In this document: in pieces, positions 50,772 through 58,136 of the stretch | How the letters are laid out: each line of letters begins with the position of its first letter | Position numbering within the stretch: position 1 is the first letter of the stretch | NCBI GenBank assembly: GCA_050013235.1 | Contig: JBEKFQ010000006.1 | Location: forward strand, 1-64,000 | Direction of reading: 5' to 3' | DNA: 64,000 nucleotides | From: RH-AL1 sp050013235 | GTDB taxonomy: Bacteria; Pseudomonadota; Alphaproteobacteria; Rhizobiales; Beijerinckiaceae | Program-made: the position numbers and the translations under genes | The notes under the pieces: generated by a model | What the model was told of the DNA's origin: nothing | Seen by the model: only the letters and a program-made list of their open reading frames with translations | Database searches by the model: none

Positions 50772-51098
50772 ATGAGCTTTGAGATAACACCAGCGGCGGA
50801 ACGGTTCATTCGCCTCATGCTTCGCGCCGATGGAGCCCAAGGAAGTGGATTCCGCCTCGCCGTCACACCGGGTGGCTGCTCGGGGCTCGCCGCCGACATC
50901 AGCGTCAAAAGCCAACCCGAACCGGGCGATGCCGTGATCGAACGAAACGGCGTCAAGCTCTTCCTTCCCGCGGAAAGCCGAATCCTCCTTGAGGGTGTGA
51001 CCATCGACTTCGCGGATACATCCTCGCAAACCGGTTTGATCTTTCACGATCCAAAGCAAAAAGCTTGTGGATCGCACGGCATCAGCACGCTCCAGTAA
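50772..51098 (+). CDS. HesB/IscA-like protein with altered C-terminal cysteine motif
   Basis: 108 residues of the A-type carrier fold (FEITPAAERFIRLML...GFRLAVTPGGCSGLAADISV...GVTIDFADTSSQTGLIFHDP). The first ligand cysteine (GGCSGL) is kept, but the final CGCG is CGSH (KACGSHG), so one of three cluster cysteines is lost and a histidine stands nearby. Metal or cluster binding may differ from the IscA-like protein at 38325. It lies between fdxN and the TPR gene in the nifB operon. Confidence 0.9.
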   Translation: MSFEITPAAERFIRLMLRADGAQGSGFRLAVTPGGCSGLAADISVKSQPEPGDAVIERNGVKLFLPAESRILLEGVTIDFADTSSQTGLIFHDPKQKACGSHGISTLQ

Positions 51099-51115
51099 TC
51101 CCGGTTCGAACGGAA

Positions 51116-51658
51116 ATGAACAGCTCGCTCAAGCAAGATAATCGACAGACGAGCCTCCCAGAGGATCCGCTTTTGGCGGGCGCTCTTCTCGGGGCTGGTC
51201 TGCCGATGGAGGCCGAGGAGCTTTTACAAAAGGCAAGCGCTTTTTATCATCTGAATGATATCGCGGAAAAGCATCTTCTCGAGGCTCAATCGATCGCACC
51301 GGGGCATGCGGCCGTCTTGATCGGACTTTATCGCTTTTACTTTTACAAGGGGCGTCTCGCCGAAGCGTTGGAAATAGCCAGAGTCTGTCTTCTCAAGGCG
51401 GCCGCCGACTGCGAGCTTCCGGCGGACTGGCACCTCGTATCCGCGCATGACGCCAATTTTAGCGATTTCGAAAAGACAGTACCCAGATTTTATCTCTTCA
51501 CGCTCAAAGGCTACGCCTACTTACAAATGCGGCTCGGGAATTTGGAGGAAGGGCTCTTGGCTGTCTTGAAACTCCTCGAACTGGATCCTTTAGACAAGAT
51601 CGGAGCGAAGGTTCTTCTCGAAGTTTTGCAGCGAACGGGGCAAGACGATTATGACTGA
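51116..51658 (+). CDS. Tetratricopeptide-like protein (nif-linked paralogue 2)
   Basis: 180 residues from the ATG at 51116. Helical repeats: 'MEAEELLQKASAFYHLNDIAEKHLLEAQSIAPGHAAVLIGLYRFYFYKGRLAEALEIARVCLLKAA' and 'RFYLFTLKGYAYLQMRLGNLEEGLLAVLKLLELDPLDKIGAKVLLEVL'. It is a paralogue of the 162-residue protein at 15372-15860. It overlaps the LRV gene by 8 bases. It is likely an adaptor for cofactor-assembly proteins, partner unknown. Confidence 0.85.
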   Translation: MNSSLKQDNRQTSLPEDPLLAGALLGAGLPMEAEELLQKASAFYHLNDIAEKHLLEAQSIAPGHAAVLIGLYRFYFYKGRLAEALEIARVCLLKAAADCELPADWHLVSAHDANFSDFEKTVPRFYLFTLKGYAYLQMRLGNLEEGLLAVLKLLELDPLDKIGAKVLLEVLQRTGQDDYD

Positions 51659-52421
51659 CATCGATGAAGCCCTGGACTGGCAACGCAACGAAGTCACCTG
51701 CGCCGTTTGCCCTCACACGGACAAGCTTGCCGATGGGCTTTGCCGCCTGAAACATTCTTGTGTCCACGATCGCTATGCGCGGCGGATCGATCGTTTCTTC
51801 GATTGGAATCCAGAACTCGCGGATGCCTACATCCGGCATCCGCATTTCGAGGTCCGGGCCATCGCGGCAAAGCATGCCAATCAGTTTTTACTCCTCCCGC
51901 TTCTCGACGATCCCGAAGAGGCCGTTCGATGGAACGCTGCTAGGCGTCTTCCCAAGAAGCACATCCTTCGCCTCCGCACAGACCCAAGCCGCGAAGTCCG
52001 TATCCGTATTGCCGCGCTTCTCGATGAGGCGGATTTGATCCCGATGATGAATGATCCCGACTATTACGTCCGGCTCGTCATCGCGCGCCGGGTCACACCT
52101 TCGGTTCTTCTCCAATTCATCGATGATGACGAGGTTGAGGTGCGCCGGACCGTCGCGCGAAGGGTTCCGGCAGCTTGGCTGCCCCGGATGGCACGCGACG
52201 CTGAACCCGAGATTAGGTTCGAGGCTGCTAAACGTCTCGCCCCCGATCTCCTCACATCATTGAAATACGATAAAGATTGGCGCGTCCGGTTTGAGGTCGC
52301 CAGCCGGCTACCTGTGATGGAATTAAACGCTATGTTGCTTGATAGCGATATTCTCGTCCGGGAGATGGCGGAATCCCGTCTCTCAAGCCATCGAATGGAA
52401 ATGAAGGAGACCGCGACATGA
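51651..52421 (+). CDS. Leucine-rich-repeat-variant (LRV) [4Fe-4S] protein
   Basis: 256 residues. The N-terminus has C17, C20, C31 and C37 (TCAVCPHTDKLADGLCRLKHSC), the four-cysteine cluster domain of the LRV protein known from Azotobacter vinelandii. About eight 24-residue LRV/HEAT-like helical repeats follow, each with a 'D-(P/D)xxxVRxxxAxRxP' core (for example DPEEAVRWNAARRLPKK and DEVEVRRTVARRVPAAW). It is a probable protein- or nucleic-acid-binding scaffold with an Fe-S cluster. It overlaps nifZ by 4 bases. Confidence 0.93.
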   Translation: MTDIDEALDWQRNEVTCAVCPHTDKLADGLCRLKHSCVHDRYARRIDRFFDWNPELADAYIRHPHFEVRAIAAKHANQFLLLPLLDDPEEAVRWNAARRLPKKHILRLRTDPSREVRIRIAALLDEADLIPMMNDPDYYVRLVIARRVTPSVLLQFIDDDEVEVRRTVARRVPAAWLPRMARDAEPEIRFEAAKRLAPDLLTSLKYDKDWRVRFEVASRLPVMELNAMLLDSDILVREMAESRLSSHRMEMKETAT

Positions 52422-52741
52422 CAAATATAGTCAGGGATAGCGAAGTCGTCGAAATCTCCGAGCCACCCCGTTTCAACTATGGCGAAAAGGTGCGAGCCAA
52501 ACGAACCATCCGCAACGATGGAACCTACGCCGGTAAGGAGATTGGGGACATTTTGGCAAAAAAGGGCGAGGAAGGCTACGTGGTCAGTATCGGCACATTC
52601 TTGCAGCAATTCTACATCTACGGCGTTGAATTCCTGGAGAGCGGAAACCGGGTCGGCATGAAGCGCAAGGAACTCGATGCCGTCATCGAGCGAGACGACG
52701 AGGAAGACTTACCTTTGCCGATGGAGCTGCGCCGTGCTTGA
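52418..52741 (+). CDS. nifZ: NifZ
   Basis: 107 residues with the NifZ core 'PRFNYGEKVRAKRTIRNDGTYAGKEIGDILAKKGEEGYVVSIGTFLQQFYIYGVEFLESGNRVGMKRKELDAV'. NifZ helps form the second P-cluster of the MoFe protein. Its start overlaps the LRV stop (ATGA), and its end overlaps a second nifZ-like gene. Confidence 0.95.
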   Translation: MTNIVRDSEVVEISEPPRFNYGEKVRAKRTIRNDGTYAGKEIGDILAKKGEEGYVVSIGTFLQQFYIYGVEFLESGNRVGMKRKELDAVIERDDEEDLPLPMELRRA

Positions 52742-52973
52742 GCCAAAATTACCAAAGTTTCAATGGGGACTAACTGTAGAAGCACTCGTCAATCTTCACA
52801 ACGACGGAACATATCCCGGCTCGATACCGGACGCCTTGCTGGTCAGCGCTGGCGATAGAGGTGAGATCGTACAAGTTGGGACCCATACCGAAGCTAATAT
52901 GGTGGTCTATCTTGTCGAATTTTCCCAAAAGCTCGTCGTGGGGTGCTTAGAGGATGAAATTCAACCGATCTAA
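52734..52973 (+). CDS. Second NifZ-like protein
   Basis: 79 residues from a GTG at 52734 that overlaps the end of nifZ by 8 bases. It shows the same fold in shorter form: 'FQWGLTVEALVNLHNDGTYPGSIPDALLVSAGDRGEIVQVGTHTEANMVVYLVEFSQKLVVGCLEDEIQPI', where NDGTYPG, GxRGEIVxVG and VYLVEF align with NifZ. It is either a tandem duplicate specialised for another maturation step or a NifZ partner. Confidence 0.85.
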   Translation: MLEPKLPKFQWGLTVEALVNLHNDGTYPGSIPDALLVSAGDRGEIVQVGTHTEANMVVYLVEFSQKLVVGCLEDEIQPI

Positions 52974-52987
52974 GGAGATCCACGGCG

Positions 52988-53344
52988 ATGGCATCGACTT
53001 CATCGGACCTTGGACCGCGGCGATTTGGTCACCCCAATGACTTGGATCGCAAACGGATCGAACGTGCATTAGCGAAGCGCGCAAGGTACCGGTACGTTTT
53101 GCCCCGTGTGCTGCCCGAAGCTAGAGGCTACAGAATTGAGAGCCCGTGCTGCTCGCGCAATATCGACGCGGAAGGCGGCGTGATCGATGTCGCGTTGATA
53201 GAATATGATGGAGACGAACATACTTGGAATCTTTACCGGAGGGATCATAAAACGAAGGATTGGGAGCTTTACAGCCAGCACTTACGGTTAGCTGAGCTTC
53301 TGGAGCATCTGAACACCGATCCAGACCGGAAGATTTGGCAATAG
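52988..53344 (+). CDS. Unknown protein of the nifB-nifZ operon
   Basis: 118 residues. A basic N-terminus (RKRIERALAKRARYRYVLPRV) leads to a compact alpha/beta domain with 'IESPCCSRNIDAEGGVIDVALIEYDGDEHTWNLYRRDHKTKDWELYSQHLRLAELLEHLNTDP'. The CC pair is the only cysteine feature. I do not recognise it. It lies 14 bases after the second nifZ, AAGGAG is upstream, and co-transcription is likely. Confidence 0.75.
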   Translation: MASTSSDLGPRRFGHPNDLDRKRIERALAKRARYRYVLPRVLPEARGYRIESPCCSRNIDAEGGVIDVALIEYDGDEHTWNLYRRDHKTKDWELYSQHLRLAELLEHLNTDPDRKIWQ

Positions 53345-53399
53345 ACCTGAATCCGGAACATGAATCCTTTCGGCCAAAGCTGAATGCGGGAACCTTCTA

Positions 53400-53669
53400 A
53401 TGACCTTGAGCATCAACGATCTGAGCGCGATAGACGATGTCCTTAACGGCCCTGACGCGGGGACGAAGGCTTTCGCGGCGTTGCGTGCGCGGCTTCCCGG
53501 TCTCACCTTGACGCGCTGTGACGCCTCGGACGTGACGGAAACACCGTTCCGGACTTACCGCCTGTTTGATCTCCACCTTATCGACAGTTCCGACCATTGT
53601 GTCCGGATCGTTCCAGATATCGCGGGCGCCACGGGAATTGTTCTCGCACGGAAGGAGGCGTCGACATGA
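53400..53669 (+). CDS. Small unknown nif-linked protein
   Basis: 89 residues: a helix (INDLSAIDDVLNGPDAGTKAFAALRARLPGLTLTRCDASDVTETPFRTYRLFDLHLIDSSDHCVRIVPDIAGATGIVLARKE). The 'LPGLxLxRxDAsDVxExPFRxYxxFDLHLxDxxxHC' pattern looks conserved, and I have seen similar small proteins in other nif clusters, but function is unknown. It overlaps the DegT-like gene by 4 bases (ATGA). Confidence 0.78.
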   Translation: MTLSINDLSAIDDVLNGPDAGTKAFAALRARLPGLTLTRCDASDVTETPFRTYRLFDLHLIDSSDHCVRIVPDIAGATGIVLARKEAST

Positions 53670-54868
53670 CAGACGTCACGTTGAACCCAATCGGCTACGC
53701 TGACGACCTTCCCGAAGAAGCCGACGCGACATTCATTCCTTTTTCCGACCCAGATATCACAACTGCCGAGCTTGACGCCGTGGATGCGGTGTTACGGTCC
53801 CCCCGTTTGTCCCATGGGTTCGTCGTCGAGGCTTTCGAAGCGGCTTTCGCCGAGACTCTCGGGCGCCGTTACGCTATTACCGTCCCAAGCGGCACGATCG
53901 GCCTTCTCATCACCTTGGCCGCATATGGAATTGGACGCGGGCATGAGGTCATCGCCCCGCCCTATTCATTCCGCGAGACCGCGCATGCGATCAGTCTTGT
54001 CGGCGCCAAGCCGGTTTTCGCGGATATCGATTATTGGGCTGGAACAATTGCTCCCGAGAAGGTGGCGGCGCGGATTACCGCGAATACCCGTGCGATCGTT
54101 GCGGCCAACACCAATGGACATCCAGCCGCTTGGGCGGAGCTTCGCGAGCTGGCGGACAAGCATGGACTTATCCTCGTCGAAGATTCCACGGAGGCAATCG
54201 GGTCAAAATACAAAAATGCGCCCGTCGGAACATTTGGCGATGCCTCTATCTTCGATTTCTCCCAACCGTCGCCATTGACGTGCGGAGAGGGCGGCATGGT
54301 GGTGACGGACAATATCGACCTCGCTATGTCGATGCGCCGTCTCCGCTCCCGCCGGTTGAACGAGCGCTCCTCGGTTGTCGTGACGGCCACGGCGCCATAC
54401 CAAGCGGACATGAGCGATATCACCGCGGCGCTTGGTCTCGCGCAACTCAAACGCCTCGACGAGATCCTCGAACGGCGCAAACTGGCGGAACATCTCTATT
54501 GCAAATATATCCAATCGTTTGAGGGGATCAAGGACCCCTATCTCGCGCCTGATGTGACCGAAATTCATTGGTTTCTCTATGTCGTGCATCTCGGAACCCG
54601 ATTCTCGAAATCAAGCCGCGACGCCATCGTCGAGGACTTGCATGTGGAGCAAATCGAGGCAGCCGCATACTGCAATCCGCTTCATCTCCAACGTCATTAT
54701 TTCGATGCGGGATACCGGAAGGGTGACTTTTTCGTAACGGAGAAAGTCGCCGACCGCGCGGTCGCTCTGCCCTTCCATGCCCACCTTAGCATGGACCAGA
54801 TCGAGTTCATTGTTTCGACCATGAAGGATGCGTCGATCAACATAGGGGCCGGCTCGGCCATCTATTAG
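53666..54868 (+). CDS. DegT/DnrJ-fold protein lacking the PLP lysine
   Basis: 400 residues, aligned along its length with DegT/DnrJ/EryC1/StrS aminotransferases: FSDPDITTAELDAVDAVLRSPRLSHGFVVEAFEAAFAE, YAITVPSGTIGLLITL, LILVEDSTEAIG and the GEGG loop CGEGGMVVTD. In the family the PLP Schiff-base lysine stands four residues before the loop (F-H-x-x-K-x-x-x-x-GEGG). Here the segment is FDFSQPSPLTCGEGG (residues 196-210), with S202 in place of the lysine and S199 in place of the usual histidine. An aminotransferase reaction in the usual way is therefore unlikely. It may bind PLP or a substrate without Schiff base, or act as a scaffold. Coupled to the preceding 89-residue gene. Confidence 0.88.
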   Translation: MTDVTLNPIGYADDLPEEADATFIPFSDPDITTAELDAVDAVLRSPRLSHGFVVEAFEAAFAETLGRRYAITVPSGTIGLLITLAAYGIGRGHEVIAPPYSFRETAHAISLVGAKPVFADIDYWAGTIAPEKVAARITANTRAIVAANTNGHPAAWAELRELADKHGLILVEDSTEAIGSKYKNAPVGTFGDASIFDFSQPSPLTCGEGGMVVTDNIDLAMSMRRLRSRRLNERSSVVVTATAPYQADMSDITAALGLAQLKRLDEILERRKLAEHLYCKYIQSFEGIKDPYLAPDVTEIHWFLYVVHLGTRFSKSSRDAIVEDLHVEQIEAAAYCNPLHLQRHYFDAGYRKGDFFVTEKVADRAVALPFHAHLSMDQIEFIVSTMKDASINIGAGSAIY

Positions 54869-54916
54869 TTCACGAGCCCGTCGCGTTCGGCGGCAAGAAG
54901 AGCAGGAGAAGGTAAA

Positions 54917-55225
54917 ATGTCACTGGTAACAATCATGCCGTCGGGTAAAACGATCGAGGCCGCCGAGGGTACGACGCTGCTCTCCGCCATCCTCGCCGCG
55001 GACGAAAATCTAACGCACAAATGTGAAGGTAAGGCTGCCTGCGGAACATGCCACATTTATATTCAGGATGGCCGTAAGGGTGTCTCGAAGATCGCGAGAG
55101 ACGAGAACGAGCGTCTCGACACAATCGTTGGGATTGGCTCGAAATCTCGTCTTGCGTGTCAAGCCAAAGTGCTCGGGACAATGGATATCAAGGTCGAACT
55201 CCTGGGCTTTGGCTCGGGACTCTGA
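54917..55225 (+). CDS. Plant/adrenodoxin-type [2Fe-2S] ferredoxin
   Basis: 102 residues. Cluster ligands are C-x5-C-x2-C (KCEGKAACGTCHIYI) and a fourth cysteine in RLACQAKV, with the beta-grasp start 'VTIMPSGKTIEAAEGTTLLSAILAA'. AGGAGAAGG lies upstream. Such [2Fe-2S] ferredoxins are common in nif clusters and may serve Fe-S assembly rather than nitrogenase itself. Confidence 0.94.
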   Translation: MSLVTIMPSGKTIEAAEGTTLLSAILAADENLTHKCEGKAACGTCHIYIQDGRKGVSKIARDENERLDTIVGIGSKSRLACQAKVLGTMDIKVELLGFGSGL

Positions 55226-55242
55226 AAGCAAGGGGATTTTCG

Positions 55243-55458
55243 ATGACGACAGAGACAGTTTTGATCCACGTCCGGTTCTCGCCAAACGGATCAGTCGTCG
55301 AGATCGGCGAGCGCCCCTCGATGTTGAGCCCCCAACAATGGTTCAATAGCCTAAGCGAGAACGCCGCAGCTCACTATCAAGCCTATGCGGGCGGCCGCGG
55401 CTTGTTCCGGATTCCTCGCACCGATCTCGAGGGGTTCAAAGTTCAGGTGGCGGCCTGA
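55243..55458 (+). CDS. Small unknown nif-linked protein
   Basis: 71 residues from the ATG at 55243 (AAGGGGA upstream): 'VLIHVRFSPNGSVVEIGERPSMLSPQQWFNSLSENAAAHYQAYAGGRGLFRIPRTDLEGFKVQVAA'. The sequence is compact with no cysteine and no named family. It lies 17 bases after the ferredoxin gene and is the last gene of the nifB-to-ferredoxin run. Confidence 0.72.
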   Translation: MTTETVLIHVRFSPNGSVVEIGERPSMLSPQQWFNSLSENAAAHYQAYAGGRGLFRIPRTDLEGFKVQVAA

Positions 55459-55553
55459 TAGGCCATGGGAAAGAAGGCATGACGTCTGTGTGACGCCAAA
55501 CCGCCATCGAAAATTCTTTAAGGCCGGACTCGAGGGACCGGCAACACTGGGGT

Positions 55554-55859
55554 TTAACAGGCGGCGCTGCTCTCTCGAGACTGGAACCAAGCGCTGAAGA
55601 GTAGCCGCTTTTCTAGTGTATCAAGGCCCGCGAGAATCGGCCACCTTTGCTCGATAAAGAACGTGGTCACCTCGCGCGTCACCTCTTTACCACCGGAATA
55701 CCAGCGGGTCGCGCCATCAGGGAAAACGATGGCCGGCCCGTCGGCGCGATGGATAAGACCCCCGTCTAGCCAAAATTCCGTGTCCACGTAAAGGTAACAG
55801 CCGGCCTTGCGAGAAAGATCATCCTGATTCCGGTCTTCGACGATAAGCATTTCAGCCAT
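55554..55859 (-). CDS. Unknown small protein
   Basis: 101 residues from the ATG at 55859. It has 'YLYVDTEFWLDGGLIHRADGPAIVFPDGATRWYSGGKEVTREVTTFFIEQRWPI', a MORN-like 'HRxDGPAxxxxDGxxxWYxxGxxH' pattern seen in assorted hypothetical proteins. It is convergent with the ferredoxin operon and follows the GST gene. Function is unknown. Confidence 0.65.
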   Translation of the reverse strand: MAEMLIVEDRNQDDLSRKAGCYLYVDTEFWLDGGLIHRADGPAIVFPDGATRWYSGGKEVTREVTTFFIEQRWPILAGLDTLEKRLLFSAWFQSRESSAAC

Positions 55860-55969
55860 GGTTGATACGATCCTGTGCAAAATATTAAAGCCCGCCCGCG
55901 GCGATGGGAAAAGGTCCGGACGTGATCAGCTTTGCAAGAAACGCACGAGGACAACAATCTCATGCGGCG

Positions 55970-56623
55970 TCAGCGTTGCGACGCAAGGCCCAATGACGCG
56001 GGATTATATCCTTCCTCGCGCAGCACCCTTTGCACGGAGGGCCGCGTCAACATCAGGCGGTAATGAGAGGCAATTTTTTCGGGCAACGTCATATTGAGTT
56101 TATCGGCCCAAAACTCGACATAAAAAAGAACGGGGTCCACCATCGAGAAATTCCCGAGAGCATATCCTTTCGCGGCTATCGCGTCGTTGATAACTCGAAA
56201 CCCTTTTTCAACAATTTTTCCCCCGTTTGCTCGCACATCGCTCAGCTCCGGCTCGTGACTTGTAAACGTATCCGCCGTGAAAATGCGGGCAAAACCTTGT
56301 CCATGAATTGTCCCGGTAATATAGGCCATCAACTCGATCGCACGTGTTTCAAGGTCAACCGTTTCGGGCCATAAACCCGCGCGAGGGTGCGAGCGCGCCA
56401 GCCAATAGGCGATCGCTGGCACTTCGGTCAAAATCTGCCCATCCCGGCGTATGAGAACCGGGATCATCGATTTCGGGTTGATCGCGATGAAATCCGGTTT
56501 GAACTGGTCACGCGACGGCAGATTGACCACCGTGACAGCAAAGGTTTCGTCGAGTTCCTCGAGAATGCTATGAATGCCGGTCGAACAAGACCCCGGGGTC
56601 ATATAAAACGTCATCATCGACAT
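55970..56623 (-). CDS. Glutathione S-transferase-like protein
   Basis: 217 residues from the ATG at 56623; ATGs at 56617 and 56614 are also possible. It has a thioredoxin-like N-terminal domain (MTFYMTPGSCSTGIHSILEELDETFAVTVVNL...KSMIPVLIRRDGQILTEVPAIAYWLA, with the cis-proline and ES-like TEV segment) and a helical C-terminal domain (YALGNFSMVDPVLFYVEFWADKL). GST-like proteins occur in other alphaproteobacterial nif clusters. The likely role is oxidative or thiol protection. Confidence 0.9.
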   Translation of the reverse strand: MSMMTFYMTPGSCSTGIHSILEELDETFAVTVVNLPSRDQFKPDFIAINPKSMIPVLIRRDGQILTEVPAIAYWLARSHPRAGLWPETVDLETRAIELMAYITGTIHGQGFARIFTADTFTSHEPELSDVRANGGKIVEKGFRVINDAIAAKGYALGNFSMVDPVLFYVEFWADKLNMTLPEKIASHYRLMLTRPSVQRVLREEGYNPASLGLASQR

Positions 56624-56679
56624 GAGGTGATCTCTCGAGCGCTTCGTGCTTGCCACGGATGACCGCAATCGCCAGCATG

Positions 56680-56695
56680 CGGCATGTTTTATGCT
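56680..56695 (+). promoter_or_regulatory. Possible sigma-54 promoter of the third Rieske gene
   Basis: CGGCATGTTTTATGCT keeps GG and GC at the right spacing, with the -12 box ATGCT. It lies 65 bases before the ATG at 56760. No NifA site was found nearby. Confidence 0.45.
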
Positions 56696-56759
56696 GAATC
56701 CTCTATGCAAAACTTGGGTCAGCTCAAGCCAAAACCTTAGTGCCCGGCAAAGATCTCGC

Positions 56760-57236
56760 ATGAACGGCGACAAAAACGAAGCGTCCACAAACATACCGGT
56801 CTTTGCGATCTGCGCGGCCGGGAGTATCGAACAGGGCAGCGCCAAGGCCTTCGACCTCTCACGCCGCGACGAAGACGGCCAAGGGCGGCCGTTCCGGATC
56901 TTTGTCGTCCATACCGGCGCGGAAGAATTTGTGGGATATGTGAACAATTGCCCGCATGAAGGTGTCTGGTCCAATTTTGGTTCTGGCAATTTTCTCAGCA
57001 CGGATCGCAAATTTATCCAGTGCGGGCGTCATGGATCGCGTTTCGAGATCGCGACGGGGCTGTGCGTCAGCGGTCCCTGCGAGTCTCGAAGCTTGGAGCC
57101 CATCGCGCTCACCGTCATCGGCGGCGATGTCTGCCTTTGCGGCATATCGCTCGACGAAGACGATGGGACACCAAACCCTTTCGATGATTTGGACGATTTG
57201 GACGAAACGTTGGAAATCATGATCCATCCCGGTTAA
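56760..57236 (+). CDS. Rieske [2Fe-2S] protein (nif-linked paralogue 3)
   Basis: 158 residues from the ATG at 56760; the ribosome site is weak. Rieske ligands are C64/H66 (NCPHEG) and C88/H91 (QCGRHG). The late motif SGPCESRSLEPIALTVIGGDVCLCGISLDEDD matches the paralogues. The C-terminus adds a repetitive acidic tail (FDDLDDLDETLEIM). It lies divergent from the GST gene. Confidence 0.9.
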   Translation: MNGDKNEASTNIPVFAICAAGSIEQGSAKAFDLSRRDEDGQGRPFRIFVVHTGAEEFVGYVNNCPHEGVWSNFGSGNFLSTDRKFIQCGRHGSRFEIATGLCVSGPCESRSLEPIALTVIGGDVCLCGISLDEDDGTPNPFDDLDDLDETLEIMIHPG

Positions 57237-57327
57237 TCGCACCTCCACCGAATCCATGCGGCTTATTGGAGAACCCACATGAGGCGAGTGCCACCGGTTG
57301 GGGAGGGGTGTGGCGGGAGCTGTTGTC

Positions 57328-57495
57328 ATGACTGTATCGCAACTTTTAGAACAGCTTCGAAACATGCCGGCGGAAGCGTTCGTCTTGATGGAAAGCGATG
57401 GCGGTCTTTCTCTTGTCGGCGCGGTTGATTTTGTAAAAGAGCAAGGTCCAGGCGCGCCAGCGGAGGTCATCCTTTCTCCATCCATGGCGGAATAG
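57328..57495 (+). CDS. Small unknown protein
   Basis: 55 residues from the ATG at 57328 (GGGAG upstream): MTVSQLLEQLRNMPAEAFVLMESDGGLSLVGAVDF...EVILSPSMAE. The pattern 'MTVxxLLxxLxxMPxxAxVxxxxD' resembles small domains found in phage and bacterial genomes. Function is unknown. It lies between the Rieske and hemoglobin genes. Confidence 0.6.
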   Translation: MTVSQLLEQLRNMPAEAFVLMESDGGLSLVGAVDFVKEQGPGAPAEVILSPSMAE

Positions 57496-57540
57496 GACAT
57501 TGCGGGGTTCGCTCGTTTTCATCCAAACACGACATAGTCT

Positions 57541-57556
57541 TGTGGACTTTGCTACA
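57541..57556. promoter_or_regulatory. NifA upstream activating site of the hemoglobin gene
   Basis: TGTGGACTTTGCTACA is an exact TGT-N10-ACA. It lies 41 bases upstream of the -24 box at 57597, closer than usual. Confidence 0.65.
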
Positions 57557-57596
57557 TTGTGGAAATGGACCGGGTGGCGAGAGATCATGTCCCCGC

Positions 57597-57612
57597 TGGC
57601 GCCGACATTGCT
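57597..57612 (+). promoter_or_regulatory. Sigma-54 promoter of the truncated hemoglobin gene
   Basis: TGGCGCCGACATTGCT has correct spacing, TGGC at -24 and an exact TTGCT at -12. It lies 95 bases before the ATG at 57707. Confidence 0.75.
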
Positions 57613-57706
57613 TCAAATCGCCGCATCAAACCACGCTGGCCCGGCCGACCAATGAAAGGCTTAGCCCTTCCGCTCGACAGGCCGGCTTTCGAAGGGTAAA
57701 AGAGTC

Positions 57707-58117
57707 ATGGCCTCCTTATTTGAGCGCGCCGGTGGTGAGTCTGCCATCGATCATTTGGTCGAGACATTTTACGTTCAGATAGATACGTTGCCCGAGGCAC
57801 AGCGTATCCGCGCGATGCACGCGCGCGACCTTGAAGCGACCAAGGAGACATTGAAGCGATATTTCACCGAATGGATGGGTGGCCCCAAACTCTACTCCCC
57901 CGAAAAAGGCCATCCGCGCTTGCGTCAGCGGCATAGCGGATTTTCAATCGACGTCGCCGAGCGTGACAGTTGGCTAACGTGCATGCGAGTAGCACTCGAT
58001 CAAGCAATCGCCGATCCCGAAGCGCGGTCGGAAATCTACACCGCCTTGGCCAAACTCGCGGATTGGATGCGCAACCAATCGGGCAACCCGCATGATGCGA
58101 AATCGCATCAAAATTAG
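57707..58117 (+). CDS. Group II truncated hemoglobin
   Basis: 136 residues with the trHb-II pattern: 'LFERAGGESAIDHLVETFYVQIDTLPEAQRIRAMH', 'YFTEWMGGPKLYSPEKGHPRLRQRHSGFSIDVAERDSWLTCMRVALDQAI'. The histidine in RQRHSGF is the likely proximal heme ligand, and W in RDSWLTCM is the conserved G8 tryptophan. It is likely to bind O2 or NO in the cytoplasm. With a NifA site and sigma-54 promoter upstream, it is probably made together with nitrogenase, for oxygen or NO handling. Confidence 0.93.
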   Translation: MASLFERAGGESAIDHLVETFYVQIDTLPEAQRIRAMHARDLEATKETLKRYFTEWMGGPKLYSPEKGHPRLRQRHSGFSIDVAERDSWLTCMRVALDQAIADPEARSEIYTALAKLADWMRNQSGNPHDAKSHQN

Positions 58118-58136
58118 GGGCCGCATATTCCGCAAG

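Noticed and set aside
56640..56655. Minus-strand sigma-54 candidate for the GST gene (TGGCAAGCACGAAGCG)
   Set aside because: The -12 box is AAGCG, and the implied start of transcription would fall only about 5 bases before the ATG.
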